Positions 1 to 6,122 of a stretch of DNA of 6,961 bases are shown here, one piece after another. Position 1 is the stretch's first letter; each line of letters opens with the position of its first letter. A model generated the notes under the pieces. The model searched no databases. It was not told where the DNA came from and saw only the letters and a program-made list of their open reading frames with translations. The position numbers and the translations under genes are program-made. The stretch covers positions 1 through 6,961 of the forward strand of contig JAZFYI010000031.1 in assembly GCA_036443455.1 (NCBI GenBank). The letters are read 5' to 3'. The stretch is from MnTg04 sp036443455. GTDB taxonomy: Bacteria; Pseudomonadota; Gammaproteobacteria; Steroidobacterales; MnTg04.

Positions 1-450
1 GCCGACAGTCAGCTGCTGGTGGCATCTTCATCGGTAGCCTATGACTGGCAGCTGGCAAAACGTGGTCGAAAGTCATCGATACTCTATGCCAGGCTGGTCG
101 TCATTGTGCTCAGTATCCTGTCGGTCATGTTGGCGATGTTTGCGCCGGAAGCGATATTTTCTCGCGTGCTGTTTGCCTTTCATGCGCTGGGTTCTTCCTT
201 TGGGCCGATCCTGCTGATCAGGATATTCAAGGGCCAGGTCACCTCCAATGCCGTGTATCAGAGTTTGTTGGCAGGCGTCGGACTGACCATATTGCTGAAC
301 TGGTTGCCCGATACGCCGGGTGACTTTGCCGAGCGCTTGCTGCCGTTCGGCGTCGCATTTGCCTTGGCGTGGCGTGGCGTGTCGGCCAGCCACGGGCCGT
401 CCAGCGATCTCGCATCCATGACCTTCCCCGAAGATCGCGATTACGACTGA
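1..450 (+). CDS. Sodium:solute symporter (SSS family, PutP-like), C-terminal part
   Basis: This is the last 149 residues of an inner-membrane Na+-coupled transporter; the 5' part lies outside the window. The frame is open from base 1 and begins ADSQLLVASSS, which matches the conserved SxxxSQLLVxSS region of PutP-type Na+/proline symporters, where the core helix lines the sodium site. Four hydrophobic segments follow at about residues 27-47, 55-76, 84-102 and 110-126 of the visible part, then a short hydrophilic, acidic tail ending FPEDRDYD. The segment with HALGSSFGPILL corresponds to the WAGFGAAFGPV region of E. coli PutP. The family is clear; proline as substrate is inferred from similarity to PutP and could be another amino acid or organic solute. 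The next gene starts 47 nt later with no convincing terminator between, so read-through is possible. Confidence 0.85.
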   Translation, partial: ADSQLLVASSSVAYDWQLAKRGRKSSILYARLVVIVLSILSVMLAMFAPEAIFSRVLFAFHALGSSFGPILLIRIFKGQVTSNAVYQSLLAGVGLTILLNWLPDTPGDFAERLLPFGVAFALAWRGVSASHGPSSDLASMTFPEDRDYD

Positions 451-497
451 GCCGAATCTGCAATCAGGGCTGGTCACGACGCTGTCTTTCCGTTTGA

Positions 498-2060
498 ATG
501 GTCCATGAGTATCTGTACGAGTCTGAACTCATGAGCCTGGAGAAAAAGCTCCGCACCCTGATAGCGCTGGCGATGATCGTGCTGGCCGTTGTCGGCGTGG
601 CTGCCGTGCTTTATTTGACCGACATACTGCTGGATGTTTCTGCACACCTGGCGGAGGCGCCGTTCTTTCTCAAATTCCTGTACTGGGGCGCGATACTGAT
701 GGGTGTGCTGGCGATAGCCTGGAGCATTTATCGCTTGCTCAGGCCTGCCAACAAACCAGAAACTGGGCAGATTTCCTTGCCGGATGAGATGGACGCAGCC
801 GGCATGGCCGCCCGGCTTGATCGTGCTGAGGCGACCGGTATCGATGTTGCGGAGGCGCGACGGGAATTAGAACGGCTTGCCGAGGGCAACGCGGCCGGAA
901 CCCTGGCTTTGGCGCTGGTCGGTAACATCAGCACGGGGAAAAGCAGCCTGATCAAGGCGCTGATACCCGGTGCGAATCCGGTGATCGATGTCGGTGGAGG
1001 CTCGACGCGCGGCGTCAATCGTTATCAGTGGCGGGCGGATTCAGGCGATGTGCTGGAACTGGTTGACCTGCCTGGGCTGAGCGAGGCCGCGGGGACGCTT
1101 GAGCAGATTACACTAGACGAGGCCCTGCGCAGTCACCTGATCGTCTTCGTCTGTGAAGGTGATCTGAGCCGTGACGAATACCAGGCGCTGGCACAACTGC
1201 TGATGCTGGAAAAACCACTGGTAGCCGCGATCAACAAAAAGGATCGTTTCTGCGAAGGTGAACTCGCCGGAATTCGTGAACGCTTGCGTGAGCGTGTCGG
1301 TCTGGAGCATGTGCCGGTGGTCGCGATCAGTGCCGGTGGTTCCGAGATTGTCATGCGTGTCGATGCCAACGGCGAGCAGCGGCAAACCCAAAGAACGCGT
1401 GCAACCGAAATCGATGAATTACTGGCAGCGCTCGAGCGTTTGCTCGATGGTTCGCCCGAGGCATTGCGGCAACTGCGTGACCGTGCAGTATTTTTCCTGG
1501 TGGAGAGCCGCCTGCAAAAAGCCAGGAGCGCCCATCTCGATGAAGCAGGTGCCGACCTGGTCAGGACCTATACCCGGCGTGCGGTGATCGGAGCCCTGGC
1601 AGCGGTCAGTCCAGGCACCGATATCCTGATCCAGGGTTACCTGGGTGCCGGCATGGTCAAAGCCCTGTGTAAACTACATGGAGTTTCGGCCCGGAAACTG
1701 GATATCGACAACTTCCTGAACTTCAGTCAACGCCACATCGGCCGCACCTTTCCATTGATGCTGGCGGTTGCCGGTAACGGTCTCAAGGCATTCCCCGGCG
1801 TCGGTACGCTGACCGGTGGCCTGGTTCACGCCGTTGCCTACGGAATGATTTTCGATTCGCTGGGCAATAGCCTGCGGCAGACGCTGGATCAACGCGGCGA
1901 GTTCTTACCAGGCATGGCCGCGGCAGGATTTGAGGAGAAACTAGGTGAAAATCTGGAGTCGCGTAGCGGAGCACTTGCCAAGCTGGCTGTCGAGACGATC
2001 CGGGAAGGACTCGTCGATCAGCGAGGCGCAGACCAACAGCGAGAAGACCAATCAGGGTGA
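498..2060 (+). CDS. Membrane-anchored GTPase with C-terminal DUF697-like region (first of a tandem pair)
   Basis: The product is a 520-aa Era/dynamin-like P-loop GTPase of unknown cellular role. Two membrane segments lie near the N-terminus (about 20-44 and 58-82), forming a hairpin anchor that leaves the rest cytoplasmic. A helical linker (about 100-132) leads to the G domain: G1 GNISTGKS (142-149), probable G2 at T170-R171, G3 DLPG (190-193), G4 NKKD (246-249) and G5-like AISAGG (276-281). After a hydrophilic insert and helices, residues 355-465 resemble DUF697 (SPGTDILIQGYLGAGMV, KLHGV), a hydrophobic region found in YcjF and related GTPases. ATG 498 has no clear ribosome site; ATG 531 (residue 12, MSLEKK) is an equally plausible start and keeps both membrane segments. 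The last 38 codons overlap the next gene in another frame. No promoter is evident upstream. Family assignment is firm; function is not known. Confidence 0.85.
   Translation: MVHEYLYESELMSLEKKLRTLIALAMIVLAVVGVAAVLYLTDILLDVSAHLAEAPFFLKFLYWGAILMGVLAIAWSIYRLLRPANKPETGQISLPDEMDAAGMAARLDRAEATGIDVAEARRELERLAEGNAAGTLALALVGNISTGKSSLIKALIPGANPVIDVGGGSTRGVNRYQWRADSGDVLELVDLPGLSEAAGTLEQITLDEALRSHLIVFVCEGDLSRDEYQALAQLLMLEKPLVAAINKKDRFCEGELAGIRERLRERVGLEHVPVVAISAGGSEIVMRVDANGEQRQTQRTRATEIDELLAALERLLDGSPEALRQLRDRAVFFLVESRLQKARSAHLDEAGADLVRTYTRRAVIGALAAVSPGTDILIQGYLGAGMVKALCKLHGVSARKLDIDNFLNFSQRHIGRTFPLMLAVAGNGLKAFPGVGTLTGGLVHAVAYGMIFDSLGNSLRQTLDQRGEFLPGMAAAGFEEKLGENLESRSGALAKLAVETIREGLVDQRGADQQREDQSG
1932..1937 (+). 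promoter_or_regulatory. Shine-Dalgarno GAGGAG that sets the start of the second GTPase
   Basis: GAGGAG lies 7 nt upstream of GTG 1945, within the coding sequence of the first GTPase. It is much stronger than anything upstream of the first GTPase and it decides the start of the second. The other in-frame candidates (TTG 1975, TTG 2098, GTG 2128, ATG 2170) have poorer or badly spaced sites, or would cut into the conserved helices before the P-loop. Confidence 0.65.
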
Positions 2061-3339
2061 GGATCACCTCACCCTGGCCCGGGCCAGCCTGGAGGAATTG
2101 ATTGCCGATCCACGAATAGCCGGCGGCGTGCGAGCATCGCTGAACGCGGATTACCAGGAATTGGCTGCGATGATCGAAAAGCTGGAACACGGCCACTTGC
2201 ATATTGCCGCATTTGGCAGGGTCGGTACCGGAAAGTCTTCATTGTTAAATGCCTTGTTGGGGGAGCAGCGGTTTACGGTAAGCGCCTTGCATGGTGAGAC
2301 GCGATCGCAATCAGCGGCCCGATGGCAACAGGAGGAAAGCCAGGGTGTGTATCTGATCGATACGCCCGGTATCAACGAAGTAGAAGGCGAGGAACGGGAA
2401 AAGCTGGCGACCGAAGTTGCAGGACAGGCCGACCTCGTTTTGTTCCTTACCGACGGTGATATGACGGACAGCGAGTTGCAGGGCCTGCGCGATATCGCGG
2501 CGATGAACAGGCCGATATTGCTGGTGCTGAACAAGGCGGATCGCTATGGGCCCGAAGAACGGGCCCGTCTGAAAAAGTCGCTCAGGCGTCATGCCACCGG
2601 TTTGATCGCGGCGGAAAATATCGTGCTTTGCTCCGCTGCGCCTGCCCCGATGTTGTTCCTGGTCCCCGGTGAGAATGGTGTGGAGCGCGAAGAACACCGC
2701 CCGCAGGAAGCGGATATAAGCGAACTGAAAGAGCGGCTGTGGGAAATTCTGGAAGCCGAAGGCAAGACGCTGGCCGCGGTAAATGCCGGCCTGTTCGCCG
2801 CGCAACTGAGCGATCGGCTCGGGCGAAAAATCTTGCGGGTCAGGCGGCACCTGGCCGATCGGCTGATCACGACCTATTGCATCGGCAAGGGCGTCGCGGT
2901 GGGAGTCAACCCGATCCCGGTCGCAGATCTGCTGGCAGCCGCTTTTGTCGATTTTGGCATGGTGATTCACTTGTCGCGCTTGTATGGCTTGCCCCTTGGC
3001 AGCAGCGAAGCGGGCAAGCTGGTCAAGGTCATCATGGCCCAATTGGCCGCGTTGATGGGGACGGTCTGGGCGGTGAATTTTGTTTCCAGCGCGCTCAAAG
3101 TCGGTACCGCCGGTTTGTCCACGCTGGTAACCGCCGGAGCACAGGGTGCGGTGGCTTATTACAGCACTTACGTGGTTGGCCGGGTCGCCGAGGAATACCT
3201 GGCGCAAGGCTGTTCCTGGGGCAGCGGTGGCCCGAAACAGGTCGTGCAGCAAATACTCGAAAGCCTGGATCGTGAGTCCATCATGGCGCAGGGCCGGGAG
3301 CAGGTGCTGGCGCGCCTGAAGCGAGTGCAACCAGGTTGA
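1945..3339 (+). CDS. GTPase with C-terminal DUF697 domain (second of a tandem pair)
   Basis: The product is a 464-aa P-loop GTPase, paralogous in layout to the preceding gene but without its N-terminal membrane hairpin. The first 38 residues (Ser, Arg and Lys rich) are encoded in the overlap. A helical segment (about 41-82) precedes the G domain: G1 GRVGTGKS (91-98) followed by LLNALLGE, probable G2 at T119-R120, G3 DTPG (139-142), G4 NKAD (196-199) and G5-like CSAAP (229-233). A charged insert (about 240-258) and helices lead to DUF697 at about 305-420, with the hallmark VNPIPVADLLAAAFVDFGMV and LSRLYGL stretches and two strongly hydrophobic helices (about 365-382 and 395-412) that could touch or enter the membrane. 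Start GTG 1945 is chosen for its GAGGAG site. Co-expression with the upstream gene is near certain; a heteromeric complex is inference. Cellular role unknown. Confidence 0.87.
   Translation: MKIWSRVAEHLPSWLSRRSGKDSSISEAQTNSEKTNQGEDHLTLARASLEELIADPRIAGGVRASLNADYQELAAMIEKLEHGHLHIAAFGRVGTGKSSLLNALLGEQRFTVSALHGETRSQSAARWQQEESQGVYLIDTPGINEVEGEEREKLATEVAGQADLVLFLTDGDMTDSELQGLRDIAAMNRPILLVLNKADRYGPEERARLKKSLRRHATGLIAAENIVLCSAAPAPMLFLVPGENGVEREEHRPQEADISELKERLWEILEAEGKTLAAVNAGLFAAQLSDRLGRKILRVRRHLADRLITTYCIGKGVAVGVNPIPVADLLAAAFVDFGMVIHLSRLYGLPLGSSEAGKLVKVIMAQLAALMGTVWAVNFVSSALKVGTAGLSTLVTAGAQGAVAYYSTYVVGRVAEEYLAQGCSWGSGGPKQVVQQILESLDRESIMAQGREQVLARLKRVQPG
2053..2076. repeat. Perfect inverted repeat (10-bp arms, 4-nt loop) over the stop codon of the first GTPase
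   Basis: Arms CAGGGTGAGG (2053-2062) and CCTCACCCTG (2067-2076) are exactly complementary around the loop ATCA (2063-2066). The TGA stop of the first GTPase (2058-2060) sits inside the 5' arm, and the whole repeat is also coding in the second GTPase frame. No T-run follows, so a rho-independent terminator is unlikely. It could form an mRNA hairpin affecting termination or translation in the overlap, or be a protein-binding palindrome. The structure is seen directly; the role is inferred. Confidence 0.7.
2075..2086. repeat. 12-bp perfect palindrome TGGCCCGGGCCA
   Basis: This self-complementary 12-mer overlaps the outer two bases of the preceding inverted repeat by position. It lies in the second GTPase coding frame (Leu-Ala-Arg-Ala-Ser region). 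In GC-rich coding DNA such palindromes can arise from codon use alone. It is recorded because it sits next to the stop-codon hairpin. Confidence 0.4.
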
Positions 3340-3341
3340 GT

Positions 3342-3695
3342 GTGGCGAGTAAAAAAAGGGTGCAGCGGATTCGCGATGTCGTCGCGCGCATACCGCATGG
3401 GAAAGTGGCCAGTTATGGCATGGTCGCGGATCTGGCCGGTTATCCGCGGCATGCACGCTTTGTGGGCAGGGCGCTCGGCGAGTCGTCCGATGGTCGGCGT
3501 GTGCCCTGGCATCGGGTGATCAACGCGCAGGGACGCATTGCTTTTCCACGAGACAGCGAATGTTTTGTCGAACAGAGTCGGCGCCTGTCGAGCGAGGGCG
3601 TCACCGTGGTGGCGGGCAGGATCGTGATGAGCCAGTTTAGCTGGCAACCCAGCCTGGATGAGATGCTTTGGGGGCCGGATCCGATAGATTTCTAA
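3342..3695 (+). CDS. atl: Alkyltransferase-like protein (ATL), MGMT-fold DNA-lesion binder without the acceptor cysteine
   Basis: This 117-aa protein has the C-terminal DNA-binding fold of O6-methylguanine-DNA methyltransferase. The active-site PCHRV is replaced by PWHRV (Trp56), so it cannot accept alkyl groups. ATL proteins (E. coli YbaZ, S. pombe Atl1) bind O6-alkylguanine, flip it out and hand the lesion to nucleotide excision repair. The winged-helix part holds VASYGMVADLAG with Tyr25, the probable base-flipping residue, and Arg39, the probable arginine finger. From GTG 3342 the numbering Y25/R39/W56 equals what I recall for S. pombe Atl1. GTG 3342 has AGG 6 nt upstream; TTG 3336, which overlaps the preceding stop, is the alternative and adds two residues. 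The start lies 2 nt after the second GTPase, so the two are probably co-transcribed and translationally coupled. The C-terminal tail (about 99-117) extends beyond the core fold. Confidence 0.9.
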   Translation: MASKKRVQRIRDVVARIPHGKVASYGMVADLAGYPRHARFVGRALGESSDGRRVPWHRVINAQGRIAFPRDSECFVEQSRRLSSEGVTVVAGRIVMSQFSWQPSLDEMLWGPDPIDF

Positions 3696-3702
3696 GCTAC
3701 CA

Positions 3703-3727
3703 GCGAGCGTGCTATTTTGGCGCTCGC
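3703..3727 (+). other. Hairpin between the ATL and hydrolase genes; possible weak terminator or attenuator
   Basis: GCGAGCG (3703-3709) and CGCTCGC (3721-3727) form a perfect 7-bp GC-rich stem with an 11-nt loop, starting 7 nt after the ATL stop. Only CTTT follows, not a long T-run, so full intrinsic termination is doubtful. A second tiny stem, CTTT-CGC-AAAG (3728-3738), overlaps the AAAGGA ribosome site of the next gene. The stems are seen directly; any effect on expression is inferred. Confidence 0.4.
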
Positions 3728-3745
3728 CTTTCGCAAAGGACAGCA

Positions 3746-4261
3746 ATGAAAATCTGGTTTTCACATGGCAAGGATGGGTCACCGACCGGCGACAAGATCC
3801 AGTTGCTGGCGGAGATTGCCGCCGAGCGGGGCTGGCAATACGATTCCATCGATTATCGCGGGATGGAAGACCCCCGGGATCGAGTGAAAAAGCTGCTCGT
3901 TGAATTACGCAAGGCTGGCGAGCCAGTTACCCTGGTCGGTTCCAGCCTGGGTGGTCATGTCGCGGCGACCGCCAGCGAGGATGTCGAATGCCTGGGATTG
4001 TTCTTGTTGGCGCCCGCTTTTTATTACCCGGGTTACGAGGAATATACGCCGGCGCCGAATGCCAGGCATATCGAGATCATTCATGGCTGGAACGACGACG
4101 TCATATCGGTCGACAACAGTGTGCGCTGGGCACGCGAGCATGCGGCCGTGCTGCACATCGTCAATGGCGGTCACCGGCTCGAAGAGAACATGCAGGATCT
4201 GGCGATACTGTTTGGCGCCTTCTTGCGGAAAGTCGAAAAGCTGGCCGCTTCAGCGTCTTAG
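3746..4261 (+). CDS. Small alpha/beta hydrolase, YqiA/YcfP-like
   Basis: This is a 171-aa serine hydrolase of the alpha/beta fold, probably cytoplasmic since there is no signal peptide. The opening strand MKIWFSHGKDG carries the usual HG oxyanion-type turn. The nucleophile elbow is GSSLG (65-69, Ser67). The acid is probably Asp117 or Asp118 in HGWNDDVI, and the base His143 in NGGHRL, giving a complete Ser-Asp-His order. The protein is shorter than most family members, with no room for a lid domain, which fits the compact esterase-like YqiA/YcfP group. ATG 3746 is preceded by AAAGGA with 5-nt spacing, a clear choice over upstream in-frame starts. It follows the ATL gene by 50 nt on the same strand and overlaps the SDR gene tail to tail by 12 nt. 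The substrate is unknown; an ester or thioester is the general expectation. Confidence 0.85.
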   Translation: MKIWFSHGKDGSPTGDKIQLLAEIAAERGWQYDSIDYRGMEDPRDRVKKLLVELRKAGEPVTLVGSSLGGHVAATASEDVECLGLFLLAPAFYYPGYEEYTPAPNARHIEIIHGWNDDVISVDNSVRWAREHAAVLHIVNGGHRLEENMQDLAILFGAFLRKVEKLAASAS

Positions 4262-5053
4262 CCGAATCGCGCGTTCCGCAATTCTGTCGATCAAACCGGG
4301 AGCGATCAGCTTTAGCCAGCGACCCAATTTGCCGCGGACCGAAGTAATCAGTAAGCGCTGGCGTTTTCCCATGGCGCCGGCGATCAGGGCGGCACAATCC
4401 TCGGCGCTCATGATGCGTGCCTCTTGCATGGGTGTCTCACCCATGATTTCGCCGTCACCTTTCAAGGCGCGGCGGTGAATCTGGCTGACCACGAAATCAG
4501 GCGCGATGATGCTGACGTCAACACCGGTGCCGCGAAGTTCGATACGCAGTGAATCGAAAAAGCCGACCATCGCATGTTTGCTTGCTGCGTATCCCGTTCG
4601 GCTGGGAACGCCGGTCAGCCCGGCCAGGCTGGCAACGGCGACGATCAGGCCCCGGCTCTCCAGCAGGTACGGCAACGCGAAATGCGTGCAATAAACGGCG
4701 CCCAGGTAATTGATGTCCATGATTTCCCGGAAAACCAGCAGATCGCTGACTTCGCTGAATTCGGCCCACATCGTTGCGCCCGCGTTGTTGACCAGGATAT
4801 CGATCTGGCCGAATCGGTCGATGCTGTCCCTGACCAGCGATTCGCAATCCGCTTTGCCGGTGACATCGCACCTGCAAACCAGCGTTATTGCCCCGGCGGC
4901 CTCACATTCTTTCGCCAGGCTTTCGAGTCGCTCGCGATTTCTTGCTGCGAGGACCAGCCGCGGAGCCTGCGGCGCCAGTTCGAGTGCAAGAGCCCGTCCG
5001 ATACCTTCGGATGCGCCGGTTATAATGATGGTCTTGTTTGCAAAATCCGGCAT
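4250..5053 (-). CDS. Short-chain dehydrogenase/reductase (classical SDR)
   Basis: The product is a 267-aa NAD(P)-dependent oxidoreductase with a Rossmann fold. Visible motifs are the cofactor loop TGASEGIG (12-19), a basic pair context in LAARNRERL (35-43) that suggests NADP(H), CDVT (62-65), NNAG (89-92), catalytic Ser142 in VASLAG, and the YAASK box with Tyr155 and Lys159. The C-terminal part, with VRGKLGRWLKLIAPGLIDRIAERA (239-262) read as a whole, resembles the DHRS7B/ketodihydrosphingosine-reductase-like branch, in which this segment can be membrane-associated; the exact substrate cannot be read. ATG 5053 has no evident Shine-Dalgarno, so the gene may be weakly translated or leaderless. 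The gene is divergent from the lipoprotein-like gene and convergent with the hydrolase, whose last 12 nt it shares. Length is normal for a classical SDR. Confidence 0.9.
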   Translation of the reverse strand: MPDFANKTIIITGASEGIGRALALELAPQAPRLVLAARNRERLESLAKECEAAGAITLVCRCDVTGKADCESLVRDSIDRFGQIDILVNNAGATMWAEFSEVSDLLVFREIMDINYLGAVYCTHFALPYLLESRGLIVAVASLAGLTGVPSRTGYAASKHAMVGFFDSLRIELRGTGVDVSIIAPDFVVSQIHRRALKGDGEIMGETPMQEARIMSAEDCAALIAGAMGKRQRLLITSVRGKLGRWLKLIAPGLIDRIAERAIRLRR

Positions 5054-5069
5054 AGATGGTGGGATGGGT

Positions 5070-5099
5070 TTGACCTTTGAGCTTCACTGAGAGCATAAA
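5070..5099 (+). promoter_or_regulatory. Candidate sigma70 promoter for the small lipoprotein-like gene
   Basis: TTGACC (5070-5075, five of six matches to the -35 consensus) and CATAAA (5094-5099, four of six to the -10) are separated by 18 nt, in the 85-nt gap between divergent genes. Transcription would start near 5106, leaving a leader of about 33 nt that ends in the GGAGG site at 5129-5133. This is the best promoter-like pair I can find in the gap; no equally good pair faces the SDR gene. Confidence 0.5.
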
Positions 5100-5138
5100 C
5101 ATTAGCACGATAAGTAAAGGCGAAACGCGGAGGATGAG

Positions 5139-5393
5139 ATGATCACGAAAATCAGTTTGGTATTGAGCCTGGCTATCCCGATGATGGCCTGCGGGGGTGC
5201 GCAAGAAGACGCCGCCGGGGACAATAACGGAGAAGCCGCGGCCGCCGATGAAATCCTTGGCGAGGAAACCGTGTTTGACCCCATGCTGGATGCGATCGAC
5301 CAGGCCAAGGCCGTCCAGGAGACGGTCGATGGGCAACGGGAAAAAATGGAAGCGGCGCTGGAAGAGGCTGAGAATGGCGATGGCGATGACTGA
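5139..5393 (+). CDS. Small acidic candidate lipoprotein, function unknown
   Basis: This 84-aa protein starts with a short signal-like stretch: Lys4, then hydrophobic residues 5-17, ending in MMAC with Cys18 as a probable lipidation site. The lipobox is weak (Met at -3 and -2, Pro14 just before), so the lipoprotein call is moderate. Gly19 after the cysteine would not give inner-membrane retention. Residues 19-45 are low-complexity, rich in Ala, Glu, Asp and Gly. Residues 45-80 (VFDPMLDAIDQAKAVQETV, then KMEAALEEAE) look like an amphipathic, possibly coiled-coil helix and are the most protein-like part. The C-terminus is DGDGDD-like and strongly acidic. GGAGG lies 5 nt before the ATG, and a promoter candidate lies upstream, so expression is credible. 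I do not recognise a characterised family. The methyltransferase gene follows after 51 nt. Confidence 0.7.
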   Translation: MITKISLVLSLAIPMMACGGAQEDAAGDNNGEAAAADEILGEETVFDPMLDAIDQAKAVQETVDGQREKMEAALEEAENGDGDD

Positions 5394-5444
5394 ACCAATT
5401 GGCGCGGGTGTTTTTCACCAGGTGTCTTGAACAAGGCTTGCCGA

Positions 5445-6110
5445 ATGCAAAGGACCCCCGAACCGGAGTTAATGAACGAGCCTGAACAGGCACGCGCCTA
5501 CGCCGAAGCCGATTTCGACGAAGCCAATACCTTGTTCGTCGATCTGTTTGCCAGCCGGTTTCCGGATTTTCACAGCGGCCGTCTGCTCGATCTCGGCTGC
5601 GGCCCGGCAGACATTACTTTGCGCCTGGCGGCCGCCTTGCCCGGGGTCGTCATCGACGGCGTGGATGGCGCTGGAGAAATGCTGAAATTTGGCCGCGAGC
5701 GGCTGGCGCGGGACCAGGCGCTGGCGTCCAGGGTTACGCTGATCGAGGGCCTGATCCCCGGAGTCGAATTGCCCGCCAGCCAGTATCAGGCGCTGATCAG
5801 TAACAGTCTTTTGCACCATCTGCATGAACCCGATGTGCTTTGGCAGACGATTGCCGGGCTCGCGGCACCGGGCGCGATTGTGATGATCATGGATTTGTTC
5901 AGACCGCCAGACCGCGATCGCGCGGCGTCGCTCGTTGAATGCTACGCGCACGACGCGCCGCCAATTCTGCGAGAGGATTTTTATCATTCATTGCTGGCCG
6001 CCTTCAGGCCGCAGGAGGTCAGGGAACAGTTGGCTCGGTGCGATCTCCGGTCGTTGCGGGTTGAAACGGTGTCCGATCGCCATCTGCTGGTCAGCGGGCG
6101 GCTGGACTAA
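5445..6110 (+). CDS. Class I SAM-dependent methyltransferase, substrate unknown
   Basis: The product is a 221-aa Rossmann-fold methyltransferase, cytoplasmic by lack of signal or membrane segments. Motif I is LLDLGCGPAD (47-56), which binds SAM; the acidic residue after strand 2 is Asp74 in DGVDGAGEML. Motif-IV-like ALISNSLLHHL (116-126) has the HHL signature of small-molecule methyltransferases of the UbiE/Methyltransf_25 type, and VMIMDLFRPP (146-155) is the post-motif strand. The N-terminal MQRTPEPELMNEPEQARAY is a conserved-looking lead. ATG 5445 has AAGG 8 nt upstream; TTG 5427 lacks a better site and ATG 5472 would remove the lead segment. It ends 12 nt before plsB, on the same strand, so co-transcription with plsB is likely. 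A link to lipid metabolism is inferred from that position only. Confidence 0.87.
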   Translation: MQRTPEPELMNEPEQARAYAEADFDEANTLFVDLFASRFPDFHSGRLLDLGCGPADITLRLAAALPGVVIDGVDGAGEMLKFGRERLARDQALASRVTLIEGLIPGVELPASQYQALISNSLLHHLHEPDVLWQTIAGLAAPGAIVMIMDLFRPPDRDRAASLVECYAHDAPPILREDFYHSLLAAFRPQEVREQLARCDLRSLRVETVSDRHLLVSGRLD

Positions 6111-6122
6111 AGGATGCGGTCG

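Noticed and set aside
451..497. Searched for a promoter or terminator between the symporter and the first GTPase
   Set aside because: No convincing -35/-10 pair or strong stem followed by T residues is present in these 47 nt.
2548..2566. GGGCCC repeated twice with a 7-nt spacer, able to form a 6-bp hairpin
   Set aside because: It encodes the ordinary residues after the NKAD motif (Gly-Pro-Glu-Glu-Arg-Ala), and GC-rich codons explain it; no gene boundary or T-run is near.
2739..3275. Open frame of 178 codons on the + strand inside the second GTPase
   Set aside because: It is out of frame with a well-supported gene, its translation is Arg/Gly-rich without motifs, and it has no ribosome site of its own.
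2311..3456. Long open frame (381 codons) on the - strand opposite the second GTPase
   Set aside because: It is antisense to a gene with clear G motifs and DUF697, its translation is rich in Arg, Gln and His with no domain I recognise, and such frames are common opposite GC-rich genes.
3513..3524. Reading the ATL gene as an active O6-methylguanine-DNA methyltransferase
   Set aside because: The acceptor cysteine position in the PxHRV motif is tryptophan, so alkyl transfer is not possible.
4574..5080. Open frame of 168 codons on the + strand opposite the SDR gene
   Set aside because: The SDR on the other strand has all catalytic motifs; this frame shows no domain and runs over the SDR start into the divergent gap.
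5394..5444. Possible terminator between the lipoprotein-like gene and the methyltransferase (CCAATTGG palindrome, GGTG-TTTTT-CACC stem)
   Set aside because: The stems are only 4 bp and the T-run sits in the loop, not after the stem, so this does not look like an intrinsic terminator.
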